From: Aurifilum marmelostoma
Lineage: Eukaryota; Ascomycota; Sordariomycetes; Diaporthales; Cryphonectriaceae
Assembly: GCA_027559495.1 (NCBI GenBank)
Contig: JAMXSV010000004.1
Location: forward strand, 186,001-250,000
DNA length: 64,000 bases
Direction of reading: 5' to 3'
The notes below the pieces were generated by a model, which had not been told where the DNA came from, ran no database searches, and was given only the letters and a program-made list of their open reading frames with translations. Shown piece by piece: positions 37,485 to 49,395 of the stretch (its first letter is position 1; every line of letters begins with the position of its first letter). Position numbers and translations under genes: made by a program.

Positions 37485-37677
37485 TTCAAGGTTCACACTA
37501 CAAAACAGTAAATGTGCATATACTAAAGGTAAAAGTGGAGCAAAATTGTCAAAATAATATATAGATCAAGAGATTACCTCCGTTTTCATACATGTATCCA
37601 GTCTTTATTCATTTTTCCAAATTCTATGCTCTAATGCTTGAAACATTGTACTCGCCATTGCAGAATGTGCTCAAAGT

Positions 37678-38871
37678 CTATGACTTGTCTGGGAAGCCGA
37701 AATCGACACCAAAAGGCGGGTATACAAACCGCTGCACCTTGCCTGTCTTCTCCAGCTCCTCGCCGTACTCGTTCAGCAGCTTAACGTCTTCGTCATCCAG
37801 CTTCACCAGCTTCAGGTTCGCCTCGATGCGCGCCGGCGTCACAGACTTGGCCAGAACGGTGGTGCCACGGGGAACTGTTTGGGGTTAGCGCACAGTCAAC
37901 TAGCCACCGTCAAATGAAAGAGTAGGAGAAGAGAGAAAGAGAGGAAACCTTACTGTGCCAGCTCAACAGCACTGCGGCGGGCTCAACCCCGTGCTTCTGA
38001 GCAATTTTGATCACCTTCTCCTCCTTGAACAGGGGTCCACCAGTGGACCCTAGAGGGCTATAGGCCATGACATGAATGCCCTTCTCCTTGCACAACGACA
38101 CAATGTCGTTCTGTGGGAGCGCTGGGTGGTTCTCGATCTGGTTGACAGCAGGTACGGTACCTCCAGCAGCAAGCAGCTCCTCGAGATACCTCTTGCTGTA
38201 GTTGCAGACGCCCACCGCGCGTGCCTTGGTCTTGTCAAGAGCCTCCAGCTGCTTCCACGTGTCTGTGTGGTGGTAACCCTCGCGGATAATATCGCGCTCA
38301 CCGTTGGGCAGCTTGGGGAAGCGGTCATCATTGCCCTCGGGGTTCATGAGAAGCGGCCAGTGGAGGAGGTACAGATCGACGTAGTCAAGACCGAGGGCGT
38401 CGAGGGACTTCTGAAGGCCGAGCGCGACACGGGTATTGTAAGTTGTCCTGCCAAAGGGGGCGTATACTGTGGTCAGCGAATGGGCGTCTATAGGGGGGAA
38501 AAAGTGAAGGGGTCGTGAACGGGAGGCAAGCAGGCAGACGTACCAGACCTTGGTCACGACAAAGATATCCTCGCGCTTCACGACGCCCTCCTTGAAGGCG
38601 CGCGCGAGACCCTGTCCAACCTCCGCCTCATTGCCATAGCAGTAGGCACAGTCAATCAGGCGGTAACCCGACTTCAAGGCATGGTACACGCCCTCCGCGA
38701 CCTCGCCAGGTGCAGCCTGCCATGTGCCTGAATACCGCCAAGAAGGTCAAGATCGTCAGCTCGTGGTGCTTGAGAATCAGCACAGCTGAATTGGATCTCC
38801 AGGCTTGTCTCACCGTAGCCAATGGCTGGCATCTTGTGCCCCGTGTTCAGCGTGAAGGTCAGGTCGGCCAT
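37678..38871 (-). CDS. Aldo-keto reductase
   Basis: NAD(P)H-dependent carbonyl reductase of 310 residues with a TIM-barrel fold, probably cytosolic. Four exons (38871-38814, 38727-38544, 38447-37954, 37874-37678) are separated by introns of 86, 96 and 79 bp, all in phase. The catalytic tetrad is visible: Asp45 and Tyr50 (DCAYCYGNE), Lys79 (VTKVW) and His110 (LLHWP). The cofactor segment LAKSVTPARIEANL is the usual AKR pyrophosphate-binding signature. It is similar in style to fungal glycerol, L-glyceraldehyde and uronate reductases. Which aldehyde or uronate it uses is unknown. It converges on the polyol dehydrogenase gene (193 bp between stops) and probably belongs to the same pathway. Confidence 0.93.
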
Positions 38872-39719
38872 CTTGAAGGATGATCTCTCTCTTGGTGCTC
38901 CCGGTGTCGTGTCTGTATAGCTGCGTTACGAGTAGAAAAGAAAGAAAAGATGTCTCTTCGTGGTAGGATACAAAATTAGCTTAGGAAGGGGGAAATATGG
39001 TTATGAGGAGGCAGGCTGCCCGGATAAATGCTCTCAGAGTCTCCTCTCCAAGTGAACCTCGTCGGTCCACTTCCTCCTTCCACCATTTCCACGTACGCCA
39101 TCATAACGGGGTCAATCCATTGCCCCTCCCCCGCCATTGCCAAGCCTGAAGGTAATTAGTACACAACCTGACAAAGTAAGTAGTAGCGTATGCCTAGAGA
39201 CCCACCGGCACTTGCCGCCCGTGAGTCGGTGCTGTCACCTTGAAAGTGGCGCATTTCGCCGAGGCAAGCAGTTCGTCGAATCTCTTGGAACCTGGCACAT
39301 CCTCCACCTCGGTGGTTTGTTCTGCCGATTTGATTTGAATTATCCAGGCCAGAAAGAAGTCTTCGGACTTGTAATCCTCCCATTGCCTTGAGGCTCTCGA
39401 TACTTTTACATGTGGCCCTTACAAGATGATAATAGCGTGTGATATCGAGCATGGTTGATGCAAAGATATATTACAGAAAAGAAAAAAAAAAAAAGGAGGC
39501 AGCTGTACACCGCCATGCGTCTATTCATGATCTCTGGTCTCTGTGGACGCCATATTATATCTCATACGCCGTAAAGTCTTTCTTTTTCCAAACCCTTCCG
39601 TAGAGGGTGGCTAGAGCTGGACTGCTCTTGCGACCCAAGGCAAGACTGTCATATTGTTACAAGAAAAAAAAACAACAAAAGAAAAAAATTGAGATCTTGA
39701 CACCACCAAAGTGCGCCGT
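38872..39719. other. Spacer: AKR promoter and SED5 3' end
   Basis: Holds the upstream region of the aldo-keto reductase and the 3' flank of SED5, with A-rich tracts at 39478-39494 and 39661-39688. No gene is seen. Confidence 0.6.
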
Positions 39720-41008
39720 CTATCCAGCAACCAAGACCCAGAGCCTGTAGGTCTGTTGTCAGCCGTGTACTGATCTTCGTTTGAAACAACGTGCAGAACT
39801 TACAGGAAGAATATCATCATGACACCGAACATTTTGGCAATCCTGTGAAGCGGGGTTTCGGTCAGCTACAATTTACCTCACGGCCGAGAACGAGGCGGAC
39901 ACCTACAGCCACCTATTCGAAGAGGCTCTGGCCCAGTACTTTAGCAATTCTCTCTGGGCGCCCGACACATTGTCCACCACGTCCTCTGTGTTGGCATCTA
40001 TGCGCTCGCTGCAGATTGTCAGTCAGTCAGCATTCTACACCCATTGCTGCCCGGACAAAACACATGGGGTTGTCAACCGGCTGTGGCCGCAGAGGCGCAC
40101 TCACATCATCTCCGTCTGTTCTGACACCATGGTTGCCAACTGCCCAAAGATACTGCCCAGCTCGGTGATTGTCTTCTCGATCGCCTCGATGGCCTCTCCT
40201 CTCTGTTGTATGTAGGCGTTCTGGGGCTGGGCCTCCTCCATCATCAACAGCTGCTGGTCGCTGGGTATTGGGTTCAGCGAGAGCGTGTCGCCTCCGGGCA
40301 CAGGCGTGCCCGTCTTGGGGGTGCCGTACAGGGGGCTCGCAGACTGCTGTATCGGCATCTGTGAGGTCGTGGACACGGAGCTCAGGAAGTTCTCCTGCCT
40401 CGACCGGCTGGCCTGTATCGTCTTTGTCCTCAGCTCCAGGGTCTCTCGGAACGAGGCCGAGACATCCGTCAGCTTGCCCTGCAGCAGCAACACGACGTTC
40501 TTGTTGTGCTCCGATTCCTGGCCCCTCTGTCCGCCCTGCTGCGACGACTTGACGACATCCTGCAGGCCGGCGATCTGCTGGTTCAGGCCCGACAGGTCCT
40601 GCTTGATGACGAAGGTGAGCTCGTTGATCTCGACGGGGTTGTCGAAGAGGGTCTTGCGACGGGCCAGCTGGGCCAGCTTCTCGAGCTTGCCCATGGTCGC
40701 CGAGATGCCCCGGCCTATGTCAGCGGCCCTGCGCGCAAAATCGGATCGTCGGGGCTGTCGGGAGCCATCTGCGTCGGCCTTCTGTGCGTCGGTAAGGAGG
40801 GAGCGGCGTTGCGAGCCGACCTTTGACTGGGCCTGTCGTCGTTGCGCCTGGGCTAATATGGACTTGAACTGTAGACGGATGCGTGTCTTGTCAGCATCAT
40901 CACATTGACGGCCAAGTCGGACAAACCCGGAGAGGGAGCGGTCGATGAGTACGAGGTCATGGTGATCCATACCTCTGACGTTCGGTCCTGAATGTTGGCG
41001 ACTGCCAT
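39720..41008 (-). CDS. SED5: Syntaxin-5-type t-SNARE of the Golgi
   Basis: Qa-SNARE needed for ER-to-Golgi and intra-Golgi vesicle fusion, tail-anchored in cis-Golgi membrane. Five exons (41008-40973, 40868-40105, 40008-39907, 39842-39804, 39744-39720) with introns of 104, 96, 64 and 59 bp give 321 residues. The first exon encodes the conserved start MAVANIQDRTSE, and the next opens with FKSILAQAQRR. An Habc-like helical region and a Gln/Ser linker follow. Next comes the SNARE helix (IEKTITELGSIFGQL, then VSEQTEMIERIDANTEDV with the zero-layer Gln in SEQ). The C-terminal anchor is IAKMFGVMMIFFLLWVLVAG. No frame problems. The intron-rich 3' part explains why a simple frame search loses the anchor. 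Confidence 0.96.
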
Positions 41009-42743
41009 GGCAGCGGTGGACTATCGAGAGTGGGTGTGTGCGTATGCGTGTGCGCGTGCGCGTAGCAGGTCAGCTAGCGGCAAGCAACAGCGTCAAGCAG
41101 GCGAGAGCCTCGTGTATGGGTTTCGAGCAAGCGGAGTGGTAGATGAAGCGACCTGCGCAGCTTGGAGGACCCGGCGCAATTTTTCGATGCAGTGAGTGGC
41201 GCAGGCGGATGATGGACGTTGTGAGTGGATGGATCTCGGCTCCAAAGTCGATGGCGAGGGACGCGGCGCGGTAGGAGGACTCGAGAGAATCGCAGGACTC
41301 AGGTTGATGATTATGATAAGCCTTTGATGGGGGGAAGCAGATTGGGTGATGAATCGAATTGTCGAGTAGCGAGATGGCAGGTCACAGTTGGTGGTCCGTG
41401 GGTTTGTTGAATCTGTCACAACAGCCAGGCCTCTCCCTCTTGCGTCGTATTATTACCGAGTAAATCAAGAAAAAAAAAGAGAGAGAGAAAAAGGTTTACA
41501 ATTTGAAGATCTGGGGAGTAGTTATATCATAGGCCCAGTTTGTCGGCAGTTGGAGAATTGGGTATGCTGATGTTGTCTGTTTTGAAGTCTAAAGAAAAGG
41601 AAAAATTGAGCCAGGTCTGGAATGAACGGAAAGACAAGCGAGAAGGGGACACAGATAGAGACGGAGAGAGAGAGAGAGAGGCGCAGGCGAGCCAGCGGCA
41701 GGCTGTTCGCAATGAGGCAACGTGGTGTCTGGGGCATGTGCTTCAGGCCCGGCCAAGGTTTATCTTAGCGCCACCTCCCCAATCTGAACCCCTGAGCTGG
41801 ACAATGCCCTGAATGACGAAGCTCCCAGAGGCCATCTTGCTGACAAGGCCGACGACTTCCTAGCCATGAGAGTGACGACAGTGATGGTTTCTCTATAGTC
41901 CTTATCAATATGGATTCTCGGATTGAATTTTTGTTTTTGGTGTCAATTCCTGTCGCAGTAATGTCCCAGCAGGCTCGCTAGGGAGGCAGACTTGAAGGAG
42001 GTTATCATCATACCGCCAGACCCAGATCGTCTGATTATCAATATGCCCCACGAAACATTCTGGACACAGATGAACTGAGCTGCTATATCTTCTTTGAACC
42101 TTGGACGCCTGGGGGCATGTGCATTGTGGTGCTCCTGTTGCCCTTGTTACCATTAATTTGGTGGAATCAATCACCATTCATTCTGAATGATAAGTAGCGT
42201 TCAGAGCAAACATTGGAGGATATTCAGGGACTGTCACTGTCCTCCAGAAGCCGGATTATCCCTGACATACTGTTCTGGGCCTGCGCCAGAGAGAGGGCAC
42301 CCACTGCTCGGCCATCCTTCTACTCATTGACCACCTGCTGCCCTGGTGGTGCCTGGCACACTGGTATCCATAGGGATTAGTTTGCGCCCTTGCAGGAGAA
42401 CCCATCTCGGGAAGCACCTTGGCAGGCATATACTTGTAGCACAGGCCAATACTATTTTCCACATGCATAAATTACAAAAAATGCCATGTAGTGCCGCGGG
42501 AGACCCTTCAGGCTGGGCCCTGTCAGGCTTGAGCAGTCTTGCTTCTACATGCTTGCACCCTTTTAGTAAATGATACAACAGTACGGGATGCTGTGGACAA
42601 AGACGTACGGCGCGCGCAATGACATAATGCTACCAGACCCAACAACTGCTTTTAGTATGTACCTGGCATGCTGAAGGATCAGCGAGATTTCCACACCCTG
42701 TGGGCATATCACTTCTGGGAATGGCTGTCCCACTGTTAAGGTA

Positions 42744-42781
42744 CCGCCCTGCCTCCCTGCCGCTGTAGGGCGGCAGGGCGG
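42744..42781. repeat. GC-rich inverted repeat
   Basis: The arms CCGCCCTGCC (42744-42753) and GGCAGGGCGG (42772-42781) are perfect complements around an 18-base loop. GGCAGGGC-like units are repeated a further time on the right. It could form a stable hairpin. There is no adjacent gene end that would make it a terminator. Confidence 0.5.
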
Positions 42782-43422
42782 CAGGGCAGCAGGGAGCGGG
42801 TATTTCCTCCTCTCCGGCATCCATCTCAAGTCATTCCAATGGGCCAGCTGCTGCATGCCAGAGGAATCGGGGGAAAAGGACGAAAGGAAAAGAAGAACAC
42901 AGTCACGTACAGATTCTTGAGTGACTGCTGCCAAAAGAATATAAAGACCATCGTTGCTCTGAATGTGACCAGAACGAGAAGCAGCCACCAGAACAGACTG
43001 GACGGCACAGTCAGCCAGTCAGTATTTTCAAGAAGGGAAAATCTTTAGCACTGCCTTGTGGTTACCGCAGATGGCTAAACGCTAGAAGATCGACAATGCA
43101 TCTGTTTCGTTAGCAACAGCCTGGCTTTGCCCGTCACCTGCCCAAATCCAAACTTGGCAGACAAACCTGTTCTGCTCTCCTCTGAAATTCCTCTTGTGCC
43201 TCGTGCGCCTACTTCGGTAAGGTACTTTTGGGCCCGTCCTTCCTTTCTACTATCCCTCCGTCTCCGTCTCCGGCTCCCTCTTCTCTCTCCTCCTGCTCGC
43301 AATTTCTGTTCAGACAACAACATCATCCTCCTCCTCGAAAAGAAGCGCTGAACGAACAGGGTGGGTTCCGAAGAAGGGGCCAAGGCTAATCCACACTCCA
43401 ACACGAGGGGGAGACGTTTCTT

Positions 43423-43424
<2 letters not shown>

Positions 43425-43458
<34 letters not shown>
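43425..43458. repeat. T34 mononucleotide tract
   Basis: An uninterrupted run of 34 T lies about 460 bases upstream of the start codon at 43919. It may be a nucleosome-excluding promoter tract. Its exact length is unreliable given the indel pattern in this window. Confidence 0.6.
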
Positions 43459-43918
43459 CCCCTCGTGCCCGTCAGCTAATTATATCCTCCCTTGTCGTCC
43501 CCACCGGTGTGGCTCGAGGCGCCGACTCGTCGTCATCAGTGGCCTGTCTCCCTCTTCCTGCGCAGCCACGATCGCACCCTCACGCGAAAGTTTCTTTGCG
43601 AAAGCTTCATCTGTCGGGGCAGAGGAGAGTAGTGGATGTCTCATGTGTTTTGACTTTCCCTTGCCACCCAGACTTTCCTCGTCTCCTCCTCGACTTCAAC
43701 CCGGAAGCCAGGACTACAAGCCCTTCTGATGTGGGAATACTAGCCTGACGACACACGCACCCTGCCTGCGCCTTGTTTAGCCATTCCCTGGTGCTGATCA
43801 AGTGTACACTCGGCCCTATTTTTTTTCTTTTCTTTTTCTTTTTTCCCTCCTCGGCCTGCACGCACACGCAGGCAGCCGCATAACCAGGGCACGCACAGCT
43901 CACAACGGTCCGCCCAAC

Positions 43919-46838
43919 ATGGAAGGCCGGTCGCCAGCGTAAGTTCAAAGAGGCCGGGTATACGATAGCATGGCTGGGTGCCACATGCCCTCTCCCCGCA
44001 CAAACACACAGCCACCAAGTTCTAACTCGCTCGTCGCTGCACTACTACAGAACTCCCGTCAGCCCCTATACCCTCGCCAACGACCGTTTCAAGACCAACC
44101 TCAACCGGAACAAGACGCGAAAATGGGTCGAGGCCAAGAAGGTCGACTACGGCGGCGACGACTGGGGAGCCGAAGATGATTTTGAGGAGGAGGGTGAAGA
44201 GGAGGAGGAGGAAGAGGCACGACAGGGAGGTGGAGGAGGCTGCAGCCGGCGACAATGGGAGTCCCACGGAAGCAAACCCGCGCGTGGCTCTGCCGCAGCA
44301 CCCTTCGAGACCTGGTCGATTGGTCGGCCTGCGCTCGATCGGACAGGACAGCGGCAACACGACGTCTCGCTCCGGGTCGGGCGGCTCGGCGCGCAGTCTC
44401 CGGCCCAGCGAGAGGATAGCCATGGAGAGGCAGAACTCGGGAGGCATAGGAGGAGGACAAGGACAGAGGAGCGTCACAGGTCCGCCCTCGCTGCAGATCC
44501 AGACAGGCGTCCAGCAACAAAGACCCGCCATCCAGCAGGTCGAGTCCGCACTGTCGACGTCAACATCGCCCTACTCGGCCAACATGGCACCGTCGCAACC
44601 ACACTACCCGCCACGGAAGAGCAGCATGGCCAGCCGAGAGAGGCCCAACCTGACAGTAGACTCCAATATGCACCCGCCACGAGCCTCGTCGCGGTCCACG
44701 TCGCCAGCCAGCGGGGCGATAGCTGCCCCTCCACCGCCTACGCCGCCCAAGGATTTCCGGCCGCCGGGCCCACAGCAGGAGGGCATGGAGCAGCAGCAAC
44801 AGGAAGGAGAGCGTGGGCGCGAGCCGACCCTCTCCACCACAGCAGCACAATCGAGTCTCCTCCAGACCAGTGGTCAGCCTTCTTCACAACCCTTGGCGAC
44901 CGTTGCCGAGAGGAAGAGCGAGTATGGTCTCGATGGAGCCACGTTCCAGCCCAGCGCGCCTTCACAGCCGACCTTGAGCAGTAGTGGTGCGCCTCCGGCC
45001 CAGGCTCTTGCCGAGACTGAGACCAGAGCAGACCCGGGACAGTCCTCACTACCAACACTATCGCACCCTGTATCCTCACTGGGCGAGATGGATCCGCACC
45101 AAGAGCCCAGAAAGAGATTTTCGACGAGCCCTAAACTGCCAGACTTTAATCGCCTGTCGGGCTTTGGAAGCGACTTCTTCTCGAGTGGCGGAGGCTTCAT
45201 GAACGAGACATCGAGCAAGCCAACACCATCCACCTTGGACCCTGCGCCAGCACAACAGCAGCAGCAGCAGCAACAGAATCAGGAGCCCCGACAACCTAGG
45301 CCATTCCGACCATCGATACCTGGCGGCTGGGTTAGCGAGACGACTTCCGTTCCCAGCGAGATGCCTACTCCGTTCCGTGAGCAGGATAAGCCTGGCAGCG
45401 GTCTGGCTTTGCATGCCGCCGGAGGAGATGAAGTACCGCCTGTCAGCAGCGAGCGAACATCTGAAGACGCCTCCCTCAAGCCCGCACCGTTAAGAACACC
45501 AACTCCACGCAGCGTGAGTCCCACCAAGAGCGATGGTGGGCGCGGACCCAGCAGGTCCAGCCACACATCGGCATCTGATATGCCTCCTCCTCCTCTTCTA
45601 CGGCCCACGGCAAGCCCCCTGGCGAACGTGGAAGAGCCTGATAGAGACATGAGCAGCAGCAACGATGGGGGTCGCACGCCGGATGGTGAACAAGATGAAG
45701 ACGAGGCTGAAACTCGTGAACCGGCCGGGGCAGCGCCAGCAGCACGCGATGATGCGCCTGCGCCTCTACAGCCGCGGAGGCGATTGTCGACGGAACTTCA
45801 GGCCGAGGAGGTGAGGCCTCACCCGATGATCAGGGCAGAGACCATGAACAGCACCACTGCAGACTCGTCGCCGCTTAAGGAGAGCGACGTTCTCCGTGAT
45901 GAGATCATGCGCAGCCTCAGCCCGGTCCGTTCGTCTAACTCGAACCTGAAGACGTTTCAAGACGAGAGTGCCGCGCGCGAGAGTGCATATCTCAATGATG
46001 TCTACGGGGACTACTGGACCGCGGATGACACGACCAGGGATGAGCCTGAGAACAAGGGCGGTCATCATCGTCAGGCCGAGCAAAATGTGATCCCCTCCTC
46101 CTCCTCTGATCCCGCCCAGCCAGCCCCTCCTCTTGCTGTTTCCGAGTCTGCAGCTGCGCCACTCGGCAGTGAGCCAGAGCCCAGCAGGCCTAATGTCGCT
46201 CGAGACCGCTTCTCCTGGGAAGCAGTCGGCGACGAAGGGATCAACAACCCCAGCCCACCGGTTGTGACGGCTCACCATCCCCTTCCAGAACTTCCCAAGG
46301 AGGCTTCTGCCTCTGGCTTGGACTCATCTCCCAACGCCGCCCCTCAGCTGAGCCCGGTTGGTTCAGGCTCCATGTCCCCTCTCGTCTCCCTGCCAGCGCT
46401 GAACTTTGGACATGGCGGTGGTGGTGGTGGTGGTGGTGGTAATGATGATGACCATGACGGCGACGACAATGGACCCAATAGCGAACAGATCCCGTCCCAA
46501 CAAGCCACGTCGGCCACCCATGATATACCGGGTCAGCACAGCGAGGCAGCCATGGAGACACCACATTCCCCAGTATCCCCTGCGGGCAAAGAAGCCATCA
46601 GCACACCGGAACGTGCGAACCACCGCGGGAGCATGTTCTTCTCGGGCAGCGAGGAGAAGATCGTGGTCATGTCACCGCCCATGTCCCCCATGTCTCCCAT
46701 GAGCGACGTCGAGGGCGCAGCACAGCCGCTGCACGTTGACTCTCCGACGTCTGACGCAACGCCGACGGACATACCTCTTCCGCGCAGCCCGTCTCCAGGC
46801 CAAGAAGGAGCCGGCGAGGCCAACAAGCCATCGTCCTC

Positions 46839-46876
<38 letters not shown>

Positions 46877-47391
46877 TCGCCAGCCTCAAGCAGATCATGT
46901 CCCTTCCCACGTCCCCGGAGCGGGTGTACAAGATGCTCGAGGCCCGGTCGGAACTCTCCTCTGCACCGTCAGGACTCATGGACTGGATTGCCCAGATCCT
47001 CGCCACCCCCGAGCACGTCAACGGAGGCCCCTCGTTTCAGTATGCGCCGGCGGGCGACGACGTGGCCATCTTTGCCAACAGCAGCCGCAGGGCCAGACCT
47101 GGGGGCGCCCCTGGTGACGGCGGCGGCGGCGGCGGCGGCGGTGGTGGTGCCACAGGAGCAGGGGACGGTAGTACGGGCCAGCAGCACGCGTACAGCGGTA
47201 CGGTCAACCTGGGGTCCGGCGGGGGCGGCAGCGTACGGATCCCGGGGGCGAGCGCGGCGCAGCTGCAGCTGGGCAACCTGATGCACGGCCAGGCGGGGAC
47301 CAAGGGCAAGGAGCTGCTGCAGAGCGCTGGCAAGATGGGCAAGGGGCTGCTGAGCAAGGGCAAGAACAAGCTGAGGGAGAGAAAGGGATAG
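43919..47391 (+). CDS. Large intrinsically disordered fungal protein, function unknown
   Basis: About 1119 residues, dominated by Ser/Pro/Gln/Glu. A tiny first exon (43919-43938, MEGRSPA) is joined through a 112-bp intron (43939-44050, GTAAGT...TACAG) to TPVSPYTLANDRFKTN. The conserved start continues with KTRKWVEAKKVDYGGDDWG, a motif I associate with a family of uncharacterised filamentous-fungal proteins. Later features are an acidic Glu run, a Gly run (about 46412-46440), a 12-Gln run (about 46840-46875), another Gly run (about 47118-47147) and a basic amphipathic C-terminus (KMGKGLLSKGKNKLRERK). No catalytic domain is visible. The frame changes by one between about 44180 and 44260. Deleting one base near 44251 joins ...GGGGG to AAGDNGS smoothly. 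I do not assign a function. Confidence 0.75.
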
Positions 47392-49395
47392 GGAATGCGA
47401 AGGGCTTAAGCGTCTCTTTCTACAGTACTCTTTTTCTTTCTTCTGAGGACATATTTTATGTGTGTTTGGGATTCTTCTTGTCTCTATTTTCTTCTTTCTT
47501 TTTCTCTTGTCGCTGTCTCTCATGAATGTACGGCGCAGGGCAGTGGATGGGCGGAATGCCTGTCAGGCATAATTACTACTATATTGAAAGGAGCCCCTGG
47601 GGGATTTTTTATGATGCGCAGGTCAATATCTCGAGGCCATTTTTGAAGAGGGCATCCCTCGACCCGGGGCCACGACATAAGTTTGCACAAGACAATTTAT
47701 CCTATCAGTAAGAGCAACTTCTTGCGGGCATATAGATGGTTTGCTGGAGTATCCTGGTGGGTGAATGTTCAACATGACGCCCTTGACGAGATTGGGTTTC
47801 CTCCACAAGCAAGAGAGAGATACGCAGTCGGCAGAGAGCGTTCTCTGGACTTGGGAGAACAGCAGCCATGTGCATAAGCCCTTGCCGATTGCCCAGGCAT
47901 CATTTCTTCTCATGCTGTTGCGCCAGATTTCTAGTTCGCCGCTTGCGAGTGCTGGGGGGCTGTTTTGCTGACTGCATATTGTAACAGGCCGTGCAGATTT
48001 ACCAGGTGCAGGATCAACAGCCCCCAGCTGTGCCCGCTTAGGAGACCGAGAATGTATACCTTGCTTGACTGTAGACTGCTTCTGGCGTCGATTCCAGACA
48101 AAATGGGCTTCTGGCTGGCACGGCGAGTCACCCACAGTCGAGTACTCCGCGGCGGAAAATGCAAGGGGGGGGTTTTTTTTTATTGGGGGGGGGGGGGGGG
48201 GGCGAGGCAAGGCAGAAGAGGCTGAAACATGCCAGCTAGCAAGATCAAACGTCGGTCAACAAGCGCTTACTATCCCTTTTCTGTTGGGCTCCATCTCGAA
48301 ACTTGGTTCGGTGATGCCTGCCTACAAAGGTGAGGGAGTACGTCTGTTGCTCTCGACTTGATTAGGGTCTGCTTGGTGTTTGGTCGGGGGCTGTGAGACA
48401 CGCGGCCAAATATAGATGGTAGCTAACCATGATAGGAGGTGATCAATGTGACCTACCTCTCTCCTTTGAGAAATGGATAGAGACGGTCTCAGGGCAGTCC
48501 TTCTTTGAAGGGATGGCTAGGGTTGCTTGCGTGCTTGACGCTCGAGGCTCTAGGATTCAGTATATGATGGTGTCCCCGAGGCTGAAATGCGTAGGGTAGC
48601 TGACCAAGTTCTGAACTTATAGTAGAGCCTAGCGCCCAGGAATATTGTATGGGAGACCGAGTGCGTAGGAAAAAAGCGCTACCAAAAGGAACGGAGAGAG
48701 GAAAGAAAGGGTATATAGCTGACGACCCACGGGCCCTCGCACATAACACTGCAAAACAATGTACATGACTGCTAAGCTAGCTCAGGTACGCCTGTACAGT
48801 TCAGCTTGCCAACCTGTGTCAAGATATTGCCATACGTGATCTGTTGTAGTAACACAGGTTTCTGCTCAGCTTCTATTGTGGTGCGATGATCAGGAGAGAG
48901 AGGAAATTCTGAGCTAGGTGAGTAGGCTCGAAACATCGATGCATTACGTACACTCAGAGTCAGATTGTCCTGGATTCAGCTATCTGTGTCTTAAACTTTA
49001 ACTGGGAAGGCATCTGCACAGCAATGCCGACTGGAACAGCCTGAGAACCATTTCGCTGCCCACTGTTTACGCCCCCAATGTGACCCAAACAGGTAACCAG
49101 CTCTTTAGTCGTGATAGCCGGGGGGCCAGATTCCATCAAGCGTACGCTCTGTCGAACCTGTAAACGGTCGAACTGCTTTATCAGTCGTGAGTTTGGTGGA
49201 AGCGTAAGACAGTACACACACTACACCGCATCATGATGAGGCGATAGAATTTTCTCACACAAGGCTGTACGTTGATAGCCCTGATATATTAAGGCGCCTC
49301 AATCCACTGCAATGCAATTATTTAATTGTCGGCAGAATCAAGTGACGTTATATAGCTTCCAGGTGGAATAATCAAGAGTCTGACCCCGGGCTGCC
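47392..49395. other. Intergenic, no supported gene
   Basis: 3' flank of the disordered-protein gene, then unstructured DNA. A G run of 18 lies at 48185-48202 just after a T run. Open frames here show no codon bias. The last 300 bases are AT-richer and precede the membrane-protein gene. Confidence 0.6.

Larger units (their letters stand above)
41009..43918. other. Intergenic region between SED5 and the disordered-protein gene
   Basis: About 2.9 kb without a supported gene. It serves as upstream region for both divergent neighbours. Contents include a GA repeat at 41664-41681, a GC-rich hairpin at 42744-42781 and a very long T run at 43425-43458. C/T-rich DNA precedes the start at 43919. Confidence 0.6.
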
